Assembly: GCA_001600615.1 (NCBI GenBank)
Contig: BCKK01000005.1
Coordinates: 682,001 to 746,000 of the forward strand
DNA length: 64,000 nucleotides
Direction of reading: 5' to 3'
DNA from: Dioszegia crocea
Taxonomy: Eukaryota; Basidiomycota; Tremellomycetes; Tremellales; Bulleribasidiaceae
Positions 1-9,346 of this stretch are shown here, piece by piece; the first letter of the stretch is position 1; each line of letters starts with the position of its first letter. The translations under genes and the position numbers were made by a program. The notes beneath the pieces are model-generated. The model had not been told where the DNA came from. It ran no database searches and saw nothing but the letters and a program-made list of their open reading frames with translations.

Positions 1-56
1 CGCGGAATCAGGCGCCATTAGCTGCGAATCTCTTCCCTTACCTTACGGCCCAGGCA

Positions 57-2102
57 ATGTATCCACCCACCGTGCTGTCCCAATCACCTGTCCCACAACC
101 ACTCCCTCGACAGGCGCCTCCCATAGGTTCTTGGCCGCCTGATAATCGCCAACACATCCACGCTCGACCTTCCCAACCCCAATCTATGCCTAACGGTGGT
201 AGTCTCAGCCATCCTCCCGTCAATCCAGTACAAAGAGGATATCCTCAATCCGGATACATGCCTCAGACTTGGGCCGCTCCACCTCCACCTCCTGATAACT
301 TCGCGCGCACAGCCGCGGGCCTCTATCCCTCTTATACTCCTCAACCGCATATCCAAACGTTCCCTTCCCACCACCTTCCTCCAGGGTATCACCAACACCA
401 GACCCCGCAGGGATCTACCTACCACCATCTACAAACCAATCCCTCTGCACCACCAGACGCCCGGGTGTATCTCCAGTCCAATCGATATCGGCCGGAACTG
501 GTAGATACCCGACGTATGTCAGTGCAGTCTCATCATTCCAGCGGAAGCTCTTCTGCGCCTTCGGGAATGCAGCACCTTCTCAATCCTACCTCGGGGGATG
601 GTACCGCCGGTACTGCCCAGTCAGCCACTTCGAACGGTCAAACTCCCCGGAATGGCTCGGTGTCCGGCGCGTCGGGCTCTGTGGGGAAGATCGATCTCGG
701 TCTCGAGCGGATGCACCGGCTCATGGCGACCATAGGCAGGCTCGATACCCCTGCCATCCACATTGCGGGTACGAACGGTAAAGGCTCTGTATCAGCCATT
801 ATCGAGTCCGTACTCCGTGCAGCCGGATTCCAAACGGCCCGATATAACTCCCCTCACCTCCTAGAACCCCGTGATGCTATTCGTCTGAACGGCCGACCCG
901 TCAATGCCGACGCGTACTATCGCGCCATATCCCACTTTGAACAAACGTCATCTCGACTAGGCATCAATGCCACTTCCTTCGAAATCAACACGGTATCGGC
1001 GTACGCGTTGATGGCGGAGTTCAAGCCGGATATCATGATTATCGAATGTGGGATGGGCGGGGCTAGGGACGCTACCAATGTGATCCCTCCAGATCTGGTC
1101 CTCGCCACCATCCTCACGCCGGTGGGGCTGGATCATACGGCGTTCCTGGGAAACACGATCGAGGCGATTACGGAGGAGAAATCGAGCATAGCTGTCCGGG
1201 GTGCACTATTCATCGTCGCTCGTCAGCCTGCCGAAGCTGCAGTATCTACTGCGCATGCGGTGGGTAGAGCCCGAGGTGCACAGGCGTACAACGCGTACAA
1301 CGTCATTGAGACTACCAATTCAAGGTCGCCCTCGGCCGATGCGGATTACGTTACTTTCGTCCGGCCGCCTCCTCGATCGGTATCGTTCCAAGTGGACAGT
1401 ATGCTCGATCTCGCCGGAAACCCCCTCCCTTCCTCCTCCCTCAAAATGCTCATCCCCCTTCCTGGCGATCATCAGATCAGCAACGCCTCCACCGCCATCA
1501 CACTTCTTAACCGCCTCCGGTACCACCCCCGCGCCATCCATATTCTCCCTCGGCTCGGAAATATCACACTTGGCCACCTAAAGACGGGTCTTGAACGGAC
1601 TAAATGGGCCGGAAGGTGCTCATGGCTCGAACCTCGGAATCCTACGGCCGGTGTACTCCCTATTCTCCTGGATGGCGCACATAATGCCGATTCGGCCGCA
1701 TCCCTGAGGAAATTCATCGACTCTTGCCTGCCAACCGGAGGAGGTCGAGTGAACTTTATTATTTCTCTCTCGGACAGTAAAGGCAAGACACCGGAGTCTG
1801 TTCTTCAGCCACTATTGAAGCGAGGCGATAATGTGGCGGTGGTGGAGTTTTCAGGTCCGATAGAGGGAATGGCTTGGATCAAGCCTGTGTCGAAAGAGGT
1901 CATCATGGGGATCTCGGAGGAGATAGTGGGAGAAGGCCAAGTCTGGGTTGGGTCTGGAGATGGAGGGGAGGGAGACAAGTATGCAGGATTGAAGGGCGCG
2001 TTGAAGTGGGCGAAGGAGAAAGGCGGGTTGACGGTGATCTGTGGGAGCCTGTACTTGGTGGCGGATGCTTACAGGGTCCTGGGAATGGAGGGGTATCATT
2101 AG
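57..2102 (+). CDS. FOL3: Dihydrofolate synthase (FOL3/FolC-like) with long N-terminal extension, possibly 5'-partial
   Basis: Single open frame of 681 codons. From about residue 212 it matches the FolC/Mur-ligase family, which joins glutamate to dihydropteroate in folate synthesis. Visible motifs: P-loop GTNGKGS (about 238), ECGMGGARDATN (about 330), GLDHTAFLGNT followed by EEKSS, and LDGAHN (about 545) of the C-terminal domain. The GMGG..DATN form resembles fungal dihydrofolate synthase more than folylpolyglutamate synthase; this is inference. The first ~210 residues are Pro/Gln/Ser/His-rich and low in complexity, unlike the usual ~430-residue enzyme. No in-frame stop occurs between base 3 and this ATG, so the frame is open to the window edge and the true start may lie upstream or in an earlier exon. 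No introns were seen, unusual among its neighbours. Confidence 0.85.
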   Translation: MYPPTVLSQSPVPQPLPRQAPPIGSWPPDNRQHIHARPSQPQSMPNGGSLSHPPVNPVQRGYPQSGYMPQTWAAPPPPPDNFARTAAGLYPSYTPQPHIQTFPSHHLPPGYHQHQTPQGSTYHHLQTNPSAPPDARVYLQSNRYRPELVDTRRMSVQSHHSSGSSSAPSGMQHLLNPTSGDGTAGTAQSATSNGQTPRNGSVSGASGSVGKIDLGLERMHRLMATIGRLDTPAIHIAGTNGKGSVSAIIESVLRAAGFQTARYNSPHLLEPRDAIRLNGRPVNADAYYRAISHFEQTSSRLGINATSFEINTVSAYALMAEFKPDIMIIECGMGGARDATNVIPPDLVLATILTPVGLDHTAFLGNTIEAITEEKSSIAVRGALFIVARQPAEAAVSTAHAVGRARGAQAYNAYNVIETTNSRSPSADADYVTFVRPPPRSVSFQVDSMLDLAGNPLPSSSLKMLIPLPGDHQISNASTAITLLNRLRYHPRAIHILPRLGNITLGHLKTGLERTKWAGRCSWLEPRNPTAGVLPILLDGAHNADSAASLRKFIDSCLPTGGGRVNFIISLSDSKGKTPESVLQPLLKRGDNVAVVEFSGPIEGMAWIKPVSKEVIMGISEEIVGEGQVWVGSGDGGEGDKYAGLKGALKWAKEKGGLTVICGSLYLVADAYRVLGMEGYH

Positions 2103-2883
2103 GGCCGAGGAGTGGCGATTTGGTTGCAGAAGGGATGGGCACCTCGGTTCTCAGAGGGGGAGAAGGAGGATGAGCGGTGAAGGATGTTGTGCTTTATAAA
2201 CGCTTGTATCACTGGTTTCTATTGTATGCTGTGCTACTCATCCCTGATGGAGCGGTGACGCTGAAAGTTGACGCAGGCCTAACCAGTTGCCAGTCTGATC
2301 TAGCAACGCACGCTCCAGCTAGAACACTGATGATGTCTGACTGCATTGGCCGAAGCGGTGAGCGCAGATGTGCAGACAAGATAGCACATGGTGGTACATC
2401 AAACGCGTACTTCACATGTGCATTCCGATATATACAATTAAACAGTACTGAGAGCTATTCCTTATAGACAGCTGCGTATCAGAGCATCGTATAAACATGA
2501 TCGTGAAGGTCGTCTGTCGTTAAGGTCGTAAAGTCGTTAAGGTCGTAAAGTCGTTACTGTATAGTGATGTTTTCGTGGTTGATAGAAGGCAAGCAGAGAG
2601 TAGGGAGTATGGGACACTGTGATCGTATCTCGTATGGGTAGGAGGTGTATAGATGAGCGAATAGGAAGGCGATGTGCAATGATAGGGGTGTGAGGGGAAG
2701 GTAGGGAGTTGAGTAGCGGAGAGGGTAGGGCAGAGATGTACAGTGATAGACGGTGCAAGCTGTGTGGTCAGCGTGTATGTTTTGGGTGTTGGAGAATGAA
2801 TATCGAAGGCTGAAGTGGGGGCAGGCTGCTTGAAGATTGAACTTACCTCCTGCGCAGTACAAGTACACCGCACCGTGACCAGC
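2103..2883. other. Convergent intergenic region
   Basis: Lies between the 3' ends of the FOL3-like gene (+) and the Cys-rich gene (-), so it should hold both 3' UTRs. Short ORFs at 2177-2467 (+) and 2520-3074 (-) have low-complexity or shadow translations and no recognisable motif. The only clear structure is the 17-bp tandem repeat at 2521-2554. Confidence 0.5.
2521..2554. repeat. 17-bp tandem repeat, two perfect copies
   Basis: The unit TAAGGTCGTAAAGTCGT occurs twice head to tail (2521-2537 and 2538-2554). Partial copies of the GGTCGT core sit just upstream (about 2507-2520). Only two full copies are present; it could be a small expandable repeat in a 3' UTR. Confidence 0.8.
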
Positions 2884-3486
2884 CTAGTTCTCCCCAACCG
2901 TCGACGCGTTATCATCTTCGCGGAATATACTATCTGTCTCCTCCAAGCAGTCCCAGCACCATGTCGAGTAACCCCTGTAGTCTCCCTCTTTATCACCGCT
3001 GCCATCGACACCGTTCTCCTTCTTGAAGTCGCATCCGGCTGCGGCGCACTCCCAATACCTCTCAGCATCGTCATCGACGTCCGTCGGCCGGCCTTCTCCT
3101 CTCAGGATCGCGCCGACCTCATACTCCTGAACATCCTGCCCGGTCTTCCACTTGATGTCCTCCTCCGTGCAACACGACTGACAATAACCCGATATCTGAT
3201 TACTGTCCTCCCCAGCTAGATACGGCCTGGGATGATCGCAATGATCGCTGCCGCAGATGAAGAAAGAGTGTTCCGGTGGGTATAACGCAGCTGACCCATC
3301 ACCGTCGAAGTAGACTGTGTAGGGTTGCATTTTGTCTGCACAACCCTCACTGAGGCATTGAATAACACCGCTGGTGCAATGGAGGGTGGGAAGTGGAATC
3401 CAGTTTTTGCAAGTATCACATTCGACGGACTGATTGGCATCGCAGACGATGTGACCGGAGTCGGCGAAGTGGAATGTATTGGCCAT
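2884..3486 (-). CDS. Cysteine-rich hypothetical protein (200 aa)
   Basis: I do not recognise a family. The single-exon product is acidic and rich in paired cysteines (CDTCKNW, CGSDHCDH, CQSCC, CAAAGC, CWDC), which suggests a zinc- or disulfide-stabilised fold. The start MANTFHF at 3486 is chosen because the whole spliced leader upstream contains no ATG: a TATA box lies at 3909-3920, and a leader intron is visible at 3737-3806 (GTATGT donor, GCTGAC branch, CTACAG acceptor). The frame stays open upstream of 3486 to 3804, but that translation is Pro/His/Ser low complexity and begins inside the leader intron. It converges on the FOL3-like gene. No signal peptide or membrane segment is seen from this start. 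Confidence 0.6.
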   Translation of the reverse strand: MANTFHFADSGHIVCDANQSVECDTCKNWIPLPTLHCTSGVIQCLSEGCADKMQPYTVYFDGDGSAALYPPEHSFFICGSDHCDHPRPYLAGEDSNQISGYCQSCCTEEDIKWKTGQDVQEYEVGAILRGEGRPTDVDDDAERYWECAAAGCDFKKENGVDGSGDKEGDYRGYSTWCWDCLEETDSIFREDDNASTVGEN

Positions 3487-3920
3487 CGACGTGGATGACG
3501 TGCGATGAAAAGGGGAGCAAAGGTTGACGAGCGGGGGGGAAGAGTAGTGATAAGCTGCTACGAGCAGACGCAGGAGGGTAGCGGGTGGGGGGAAATGAGC
3601 TGAATCGAGCAGCGCCTTGTGAGTCCGTTGGCAGTGCAGCTGTAAGATGGGGTGGATATAGTGGGAGGCTGGGGCGATGAAGTGGCGAAGACAGAGGGGG
3701 GAAGCTGGAGTAGGGTGTGGTAACTTTCGTGGATGTCTGTAGAGAGAGTCAGCACCAGCCGACACGGGCACAGCGACGCTGATAGGAGGTAGGGCTGGAC
3801 ACATACATGAGACTGTAGCGAGGTAGACCGGTGGAGCTGGAGACGTGAAGGATATGGGTCAGGAGAGCGAGGAGAACTGCAGAGAATAGCTTCGCGTGAG
3901 TGGCGCTACTTATATATATG
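3487..3920 (-). promoter_or_regulatory. TATA box and intron-containing 5' leader of the Cys-rich gene
   Basis: On the minus strand a CATATATATAAG element (3909-3920) is followed about 100 nt later by a GTATGT...GCTGACTCTCTCTACAG intron (3737-3806). A C/T-rich leader without ATG then runs to the start codon at 3486. The splice signals match those of coding introns in this window. Confidence 0.5.
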
Positions 3921-4249
3921 CACCCATGGCGGTGCGGCTTTGAGAAGCATGAAGCCTGCACCCGGGCCGATTTCAGGAAAGAGAAGCACGCGAGCTTCTT
4001 CGGGGGATACTAGTGAGTGCCTGAGAGGCGCCTTTTGTCTACGCAGGGTGCGCAGAGAGCGGTGAGGCATTGTAAGCGTGAGGAATGACTTGCTATCGCC
4101 CGAGAAGTTGTGTTGAAACGCCACCTGAAACACACGGGGAAAGACTGCCGCGGGCCCGAGCTAGGACGCGTTCAACCTTAATCATCACGCTTCTTTCAAC
4201 CTCTCATTAGTAATCCTCTTCTCACCTCTGCCAATTGCTCCCATCTGAG
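3921..4249 (+). promoter_or_regulatory. Upstream region of APH-like gene copy A
   Basis: Divergent promoter space shared with the Cys-rich gene. It contains GAAACGCCAC (4115-4124) and TGAAACACACGGGGAAAG (4126-4143). Both recur upstream of copy B (7053-7062 and 7071-7088), so these elements were duplicated with the gene and kept. Confidence 0.5.
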
Positions 4250-6119
4250 ATGAGCTTGCTCCAAATGTCTACCCTCGACAAGAAGGGCCTTCACTCGAGG
4301 CTCTACGAGCGACCGAATCCCAATGGCGTCGGTCGGCAGGTCGTCAAAGAGAGCCTCCCATCCGCTGAGCTCAAAAACCCCCAGATCTTTGCCGACCAAT
4401 CCGCCATCACCATCCGAAACGAGTACCATGCTATCGAGTATGTGCGCCAGCATACCACCATCCCCGTGCCCAACATCCTCGAGTATCGGGACGAGCCTGG
4501 ACTTCCGGTCCGGATCGTGATGGAGTTCGTCGAGAACGCTCTCCCACCCCAATACATAGAACGGTCGAAGGATAGAGATAGACGAATAAAGGAGCAGCTA
4601 CGTGATCTCACCACCCAGCTACACTCTATCACCGATAAGTCCTGTCGCAGCTTTGCCGGTCCCCCCCTCTTCGCCCTGCGCATGGAGGAAACCCTCATCC
4701 CCCTACAAAACTTTACCTATAAACGGTACGACAACGACAGCCCGTATGTCCTCTGCCATGGCGACATCGCCTGGCACAATCTACTCATCGATCCAGACAC
4801 ATACGAAATCAAATGTGTCCTGGATTGGGAGTATGCAGGCTTCTACCCAGTTGAGGTAGAAAGTACCTATTGGATGCGGTCCGGACCGATCTACGGTACG
4901 CTCGGACTGGAGCATTGTGACATAGATGATGTGCTCGCTGTCATCTACAGCCACTTGGAGCTGGCCACAGATGAAGATGTTCAGCTGTGAGTACTAGCCT
5001 AAGCCATGATTCCTGGCCGAGGCTGACAAAGCAGGAACAGCCCGGATATGGGTTCGAAGGTTCGCCAGCTCCTCCTGAACGCCCATCTCCCGACCGGCAT
5101 CACGGCTTCCGTTGCTATTGTGTTCTGCCAAGGCGTGGACACAGCTCGCAAGCGCCTCGCGGCCTCGATTCGAGACGTCGGGCAGAATCTCGCCTCTGAC
5201 AACGCCATTGTCCACACAGTCGTCAATCAGCTTCACGACCACGATGGGAATTTGACCCTGAACAAGTTATCGTCAATGTACGAGGGTATGTCTTGGTCAG
5301 ATCTCTATATACTGCCTTCTAGCTGACAAAGCAGATCATGCCAAGATCGCACAGATCTCCAAGCAACTCCCTGGCGCCTTCGCCACCCTAGCTGATAAGC
5401 TTGAATCCACCGGCGCGCCATACCTGCCCCTTCGAGACCACTTGTCGGTGGAACTAGACGCATGGGCGCCTGTGTTTGAGAAGGAGAAGCTTAAATCTCT
5501 GCCGGATACTGAGGGATGGAATGAGGAGTCAGCTCTGAGGACTAAAGCTAGGGAGATGCGGGTGGAGCGGCGGAATATCGTTGATGAGGCGTATCAGATT
5601 GCCGAGGTGCAGAAGTGGACAGCGATCAAAGAGGTAAGTTTTGCTCTAGTCGTGCACACCTTGCAGGAGTAGGAGCTGACGTATACATAGTTCGCCGAAC
5701 ATCTACTTCGCCTCTCCACCGCGGCTGAGCTCGTCATCCCCTATCTCGCCACTCACGATCAAGACTACCCCTCTCCCAATCTTGACCCGGAGCGTGCTTG
5801 GGCGGAGTATCAAGCTATCCAGATTGCGTCACTCAAAGGAGCCGAGACTGACGATGGGGTGGTCCAAGGGAACGAGGCGGACTTTATAGCGAAGTGGGAG
5901 GCCAAGGCGGAGGATCGGGCGAAAGACATCGAAGTCACGGCGGATAGGAGGCTCCACAAGGTGAAGCGCCTACAGGGAGAAGACAGACTACGGTTGATGA
6001 TGCGGACAAGGTTGAGGTCGAAGTTGGCGCAGGAGGAGGGTATCAAGAAGCGCCGAGAGAACTTTGTGCCCAGGCCTATCAAAGTCAAGGCGAAGAAGAC
6101 CCTTAAGGACGATACGTAG
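4250..6119 (+). CDS. APH-fold phosphotransferase-like protein, copy A (4 exons, 571 aa)
   Basis: Exons 4250-4986, 5035-5285, 5335-5633, 5691-6119. The first ~250 residues look like the aminoglycoside phosphotransferase/choline-kinase fold (PF01636-like): CHGDIAWHNLL carries the catalytic HGD..(H)N at about 169, and CVLDWEYAGF the metal-binding DWE at about 190. Substrate unknown; fungal members are mostly uncharacterised. Residues 260-571 are a helical, charged domain I do not recognise, ending in a Lys/Arg-rich tail. The start at 4250 gives the same 13-residue lead as copy B. Intron 1 has two in-frame acceptors 6 nt apart (after 5034 or 5040), so two isoforms differing by two residues are possible. 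Copy B (7165-8975) is a close tandem paralogue with the same exon phases. Confidence 0.75.
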
Positions 6120-6299
6120 TGGTCCGGTCGTACATAGGAGAGTGAAGATGAGAAAGGCAGTGATGTACATAGAATCATACCCCTTCTCTTATACCATCAT
6201 CCTCAATCTGTTTGACGTCAGCTGCGGTGAGAGTGCGTCTACTTCAAGCGGTTAGTAATCTTTTGGGAAGCTGTTGAGAAAGCAAGACATACATGATAC

Positions 6300-6530
6300 T
6301 AATGAGCTACATAACCGTCTCTCACATGCCCCACTTCACCTCCCAGGATAATCGACGTAGGTCACAAAGTGTCCAGCCATCCCCCGTATAAGCGACATGA
6401 TCTGAGAAGTCAGCTCGACCTCGCACCCCTCTCCGACCGATGTTGTCACCTGAGGGAAAGACCCCTCAGCCCCTCCTGTGACAGATGTGGTACCGCTGCG
6501 CGGTTGTAAGAGGGAAGCCGGGGCCACACT
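6300..6530 (-). pseudogene. Duplicated fragment resembling the 3' end of the glucosidase gene
   Basis: Positions about 6390-6431 match 9305-9346 almost perfectly, including the acceptor-like GAGCTGACTTCTCAG and the codons for [10 protein letters not shown] second match is the AGCAAGACATACAT motif with the ACTAATGAG that follows it (about 6283-6314 versus 9200-9231). At 9302 this is the predicted last exon of the GH5 gene. Here the same reading frame continues 12 further residues to a stop at 6336, and no GH5 catalytic sequence is attached. I read it as a truncated copy carried along when the APH-like gene was duplicated. It could instead be a scrap of a third gene present at both sites. Confidence 0.5.
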
Positions 6531-7164
6531 GTTTCACGTTTAGCCGGAGTTTAGCCGGTCGCACTAAAAGGCAGGTTTTCGCCTCTTGGTTGCGCCTCTC
6601 TTCTCTTCTTTAGTACCTCATTCCTAGACATCTACAGCTACATGCATCACCCCCTAGACCTCTAGCAGCTAGCTTCGATACTCCCATACATCGCTCAGTC
6701 CATTCCGCAGGCGCTACGACCTCTAAAGGCATTATCGCTACCTTCTCACCCCCTTCGCCACCCTACTCCTCATTCCTCAGCCTACGACAATTACTATTGA
6801 AGACATCCTAGACCGCTCCTGGAGGCCCGCCGTACGAAGCCTACCTTATCCACCCACATTCCCCATCGGGCCATACCCCTCGCTCACCCGCACTACAACG
6901 GAAGCTTGGCATGCCAGCGCATGCGATATGTCCGGGAGATTTCGGGTGCCTGGGTGCTCTGCGCCTTTTATTCTTCGTCTGGGACAGTAGGAACGGGTGA
7001 GGTCAGGCTTTTCCAAGGCAAGGAAAGACCTGCGGCGACCGACGCGGATATGGAAACGCCACGGACAGTCTGAAACACACGGGGAAAGAGCGCGGGACAA
7101 AGCATCAAACCTTGATGTTGCTTCTTCCGTCCATCATACATCACACCGACTGCTTCAACCTACC
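6531..7164. other. Unexplained sequence between the two APH-like copies
   Basis: About 500 bp here have no counterpart next to copy A. The segment opens with an 11-bp tandem repeat (GTTTAGCCGGA/T at 6538-6548 and 6549-6559), followed by C/T-rich sequence with no convincing ORF. The right end (from about 7053) is the duplicated promoter of copy B. It could be an insertion or decayed mobile element at the duplication junction; no terminal repeats or transposase were found. Confidence 0.4.
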
Positions 7165-9346
7165 ATGAGCAGCCCCGTCATCCCCCTCCTCGACACCAAG
7201 GGTCTTCACTCCAGGCTCTACGAACGACCAAACCCCAATGGCGTCGGTCGCCAGGTCGTCAAAGAGAGCTTGCCCTTCGCTGAGCTCGAATACCCCCAGA
7301 TCTTTGCCGACCAATCCGCCTTCGCCATTCGCAACGAGTACCATGCTATAGAGTACGTCCGTCAGTATACTACTATCCCCGTTCCAAACATCGTCAGCTA
7401 TCGCGATGAGCCGGGACTTCCAGTGCAGATAGTCATGGAGTACGTCGAGAGTGCGGTGCCGCCCCACTATATCAAAGCTTCGATGGATCGCAACAACCGG
7501 CTGCTCGAGCAACTCCGCGGCTTCCTCGATCAGCTTCACGCCATCACTGATCCTCGTTGCCGCAGCTTCGCAGGGCCTCCCCTCTTCGCTCACCGCATGG
7601 AGGAGACCCATATCCCCCTCCAAGAGTTCACCTACCGACAGTACAACGGCACCGTCAGCCCATACGTGCTTTGCCATGGCGATATAGCGTGGCACAACCT
7701 TCTCCTTGATCCAGACACATTTGAGATCAAGTGTGTCTTGGATTGGGAGTATGCAGGCTTCTACCCTGTGGAGGTCGAAAGCAATTATTGGCGGAGGAGG
7801 GGCCCGATCTACGCTACGCTCGGACGGGAGTATGATGACATTAATGATGTTCTCGCCATCATCTACAGTCACCTGGAAATGGATTCAGTGAGAGAGGTGA
7901 TCCTGTGAGTATGGGCTCGTATTGTATCCCCTGACCAAGGCTCACACACCAGGGACGAAGATAAAGGATCAAACGTTCGCCAACTCCTCTTGAAGCATGA
8001 CCTCCCGACCGGCATCAAGGCTTCTGTCCCTACTGTGCTGTGCCAAGGCGTAGACACGTCACGCAAGCGGATGGCCACCACCATCCGAGACCTCGGGCAA
8101 CACTTCGAGACTGACGACGATGCTGTCTTCAGAGTGGTCGATGAGATAAACGACAATGATGGAAATCTGAACCTGCACAAGTTGTCAGCGATGCGTGACG
8201 GTACGTCCTGATTGAAGCGTCGTCAGCCGTGTCACCTGGAGGCTGACCAGACAGACCATGCCAAGATCGCCCAGATCTCCAAGCAACTCCCTGGCGCCTT
8301 CGCCACCCTAGCTGATAAGCTTGAATCAACCGGCGCGCCATACCTGCCCCTTCGAGACCACTTGTCGGCGGAGCTAGCTGCCTGGAAGCCTGTGTTCGAG
8401 AAGGAGAAACTCAAAGCTCTGCCTGAGACTGAGGGGTGGAACGAGGAATCAGCGCTGAGGGCGAAAGCTAGGGAAATGAGTGTGGAGCGGCGGAATGTCG
8501 GAGATGAGGCCTACAAGGCAGCGGAAGTGCAGAAGTGGTCCGCGATCAAACAGGTAAATCACAGATGCGTTGCGAAGTCAGCAGGGTTGACATATAGTTC
8601 GCCGAACATCTCCTTCGCCTTTCCACCGCGGCCGAAATCGTTATACCCTACCGCGCCACTCACGATCAAGAGTATCCCTCTCCCAATATCGACTCGGAGC
8701 GCGCTTGGGCGGAGTATCAGGCTACTCAGATTGCCTCACTCAAGGGAGCCGAGACTGGGGATGGCGTGGTGCAAGGGGGTAAGGAGGACTTCTTGGTCAA
8801 GTGGGCGGAGATGGAGGAGGATCGGGCGAAAGATGTCGCCAACAAGGCCCGGCGTAGGCTTCGCAACGAGACGAGAATTCCTAACGAGGACACATGGAGA
8901 CTTTACTCGCGCAACCTGCTGAGGCCGAAACCCACCCATCATACGGTGACGAGGAAGGCGGGACTCAGGTGGTGAGGCCTATCAGGCCCAGGGTGTTGCG
9001 GACCCAGCCCAAAGTGAAGAAGGCCAGCAAGGATGATAAGTGATTATACAGTAGTACAGGCCGATGATCGTTAGCGTTAGCGATGTAAATACCCATTTCG
9101 CCTCCCCAACCTGGTCATCTGCGTAAGCTGCGCGGCCTGACTTTCTTCCGGGGCTTCTCCAGGCATACGGGGTCAGCATCTCGAGCATCTACGCAGGAGC
9201 ATAGCAAGACATACATCACACTAATGAGATACATGACCATCTCTCTCACGTGGCCCACTCTCCCACTGTACCTATCAGTGCACTCGTACAGTAGTACTAC
9301 ATCAAGCCATCCCCCGTATAAGCGACATGATCTAAGAAGTCAGCTC
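7053..9346. repeat. Second unit of a ~2.9-kb tandem duplication (partner about 4115-6431)
   Basis: Promoter motifs, the four-exon APH-like gene with identical exon phases, and the 42-bp scrap from the convergent neighbour's 3' end recur in the same order at an offset of about 2.91 kb. Coding parts are highly similar; introns and the 3' UTR have diverged, so the duplication is not brand new. Confidence 0.75.
7165..8975 (+). CDS. APH-fold phosphotransferase-like protein, copy B, with frameshifted C-terminus
   Basis: Exons 7165-7904, 7953-8200, 8255-8553, 8598-8975. The protein parallels copy A through the kinase-like part (CHGDIAWHNLL, CVLDWEYAGF) and most of the helical part. Near 8900, after NEDTWRL, the frame-0 translation departs from copy A and stops at 8973-8975. 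The +2 frame, open from 8885 to a stop at 9041-9043, instead ends RPIRPRV...KVKKASKDDK, which matches copy A's RPIKVKAKKTLKDDT. A one-base indel near the TTT run at 8902-8904 therefore seems to have replaced the ancestral basic tail. A sequencing error at this short homopolymer is possible. The catalytic part is intact, so the gene may still work. Confidence 0.7.

Noticed and set aside
2177..2467. 96-codon plus-strand ORF after the FOL3-like gene
   Set aside because: No motif or splice context; sits in the probable 3' UTR.
7141..7872. 243-codon minus-strand ORF
   Set aside because: Antisense of APH-like copy B exon 1; the plus strand has the kinase motifs and a paralogue with matching exons.
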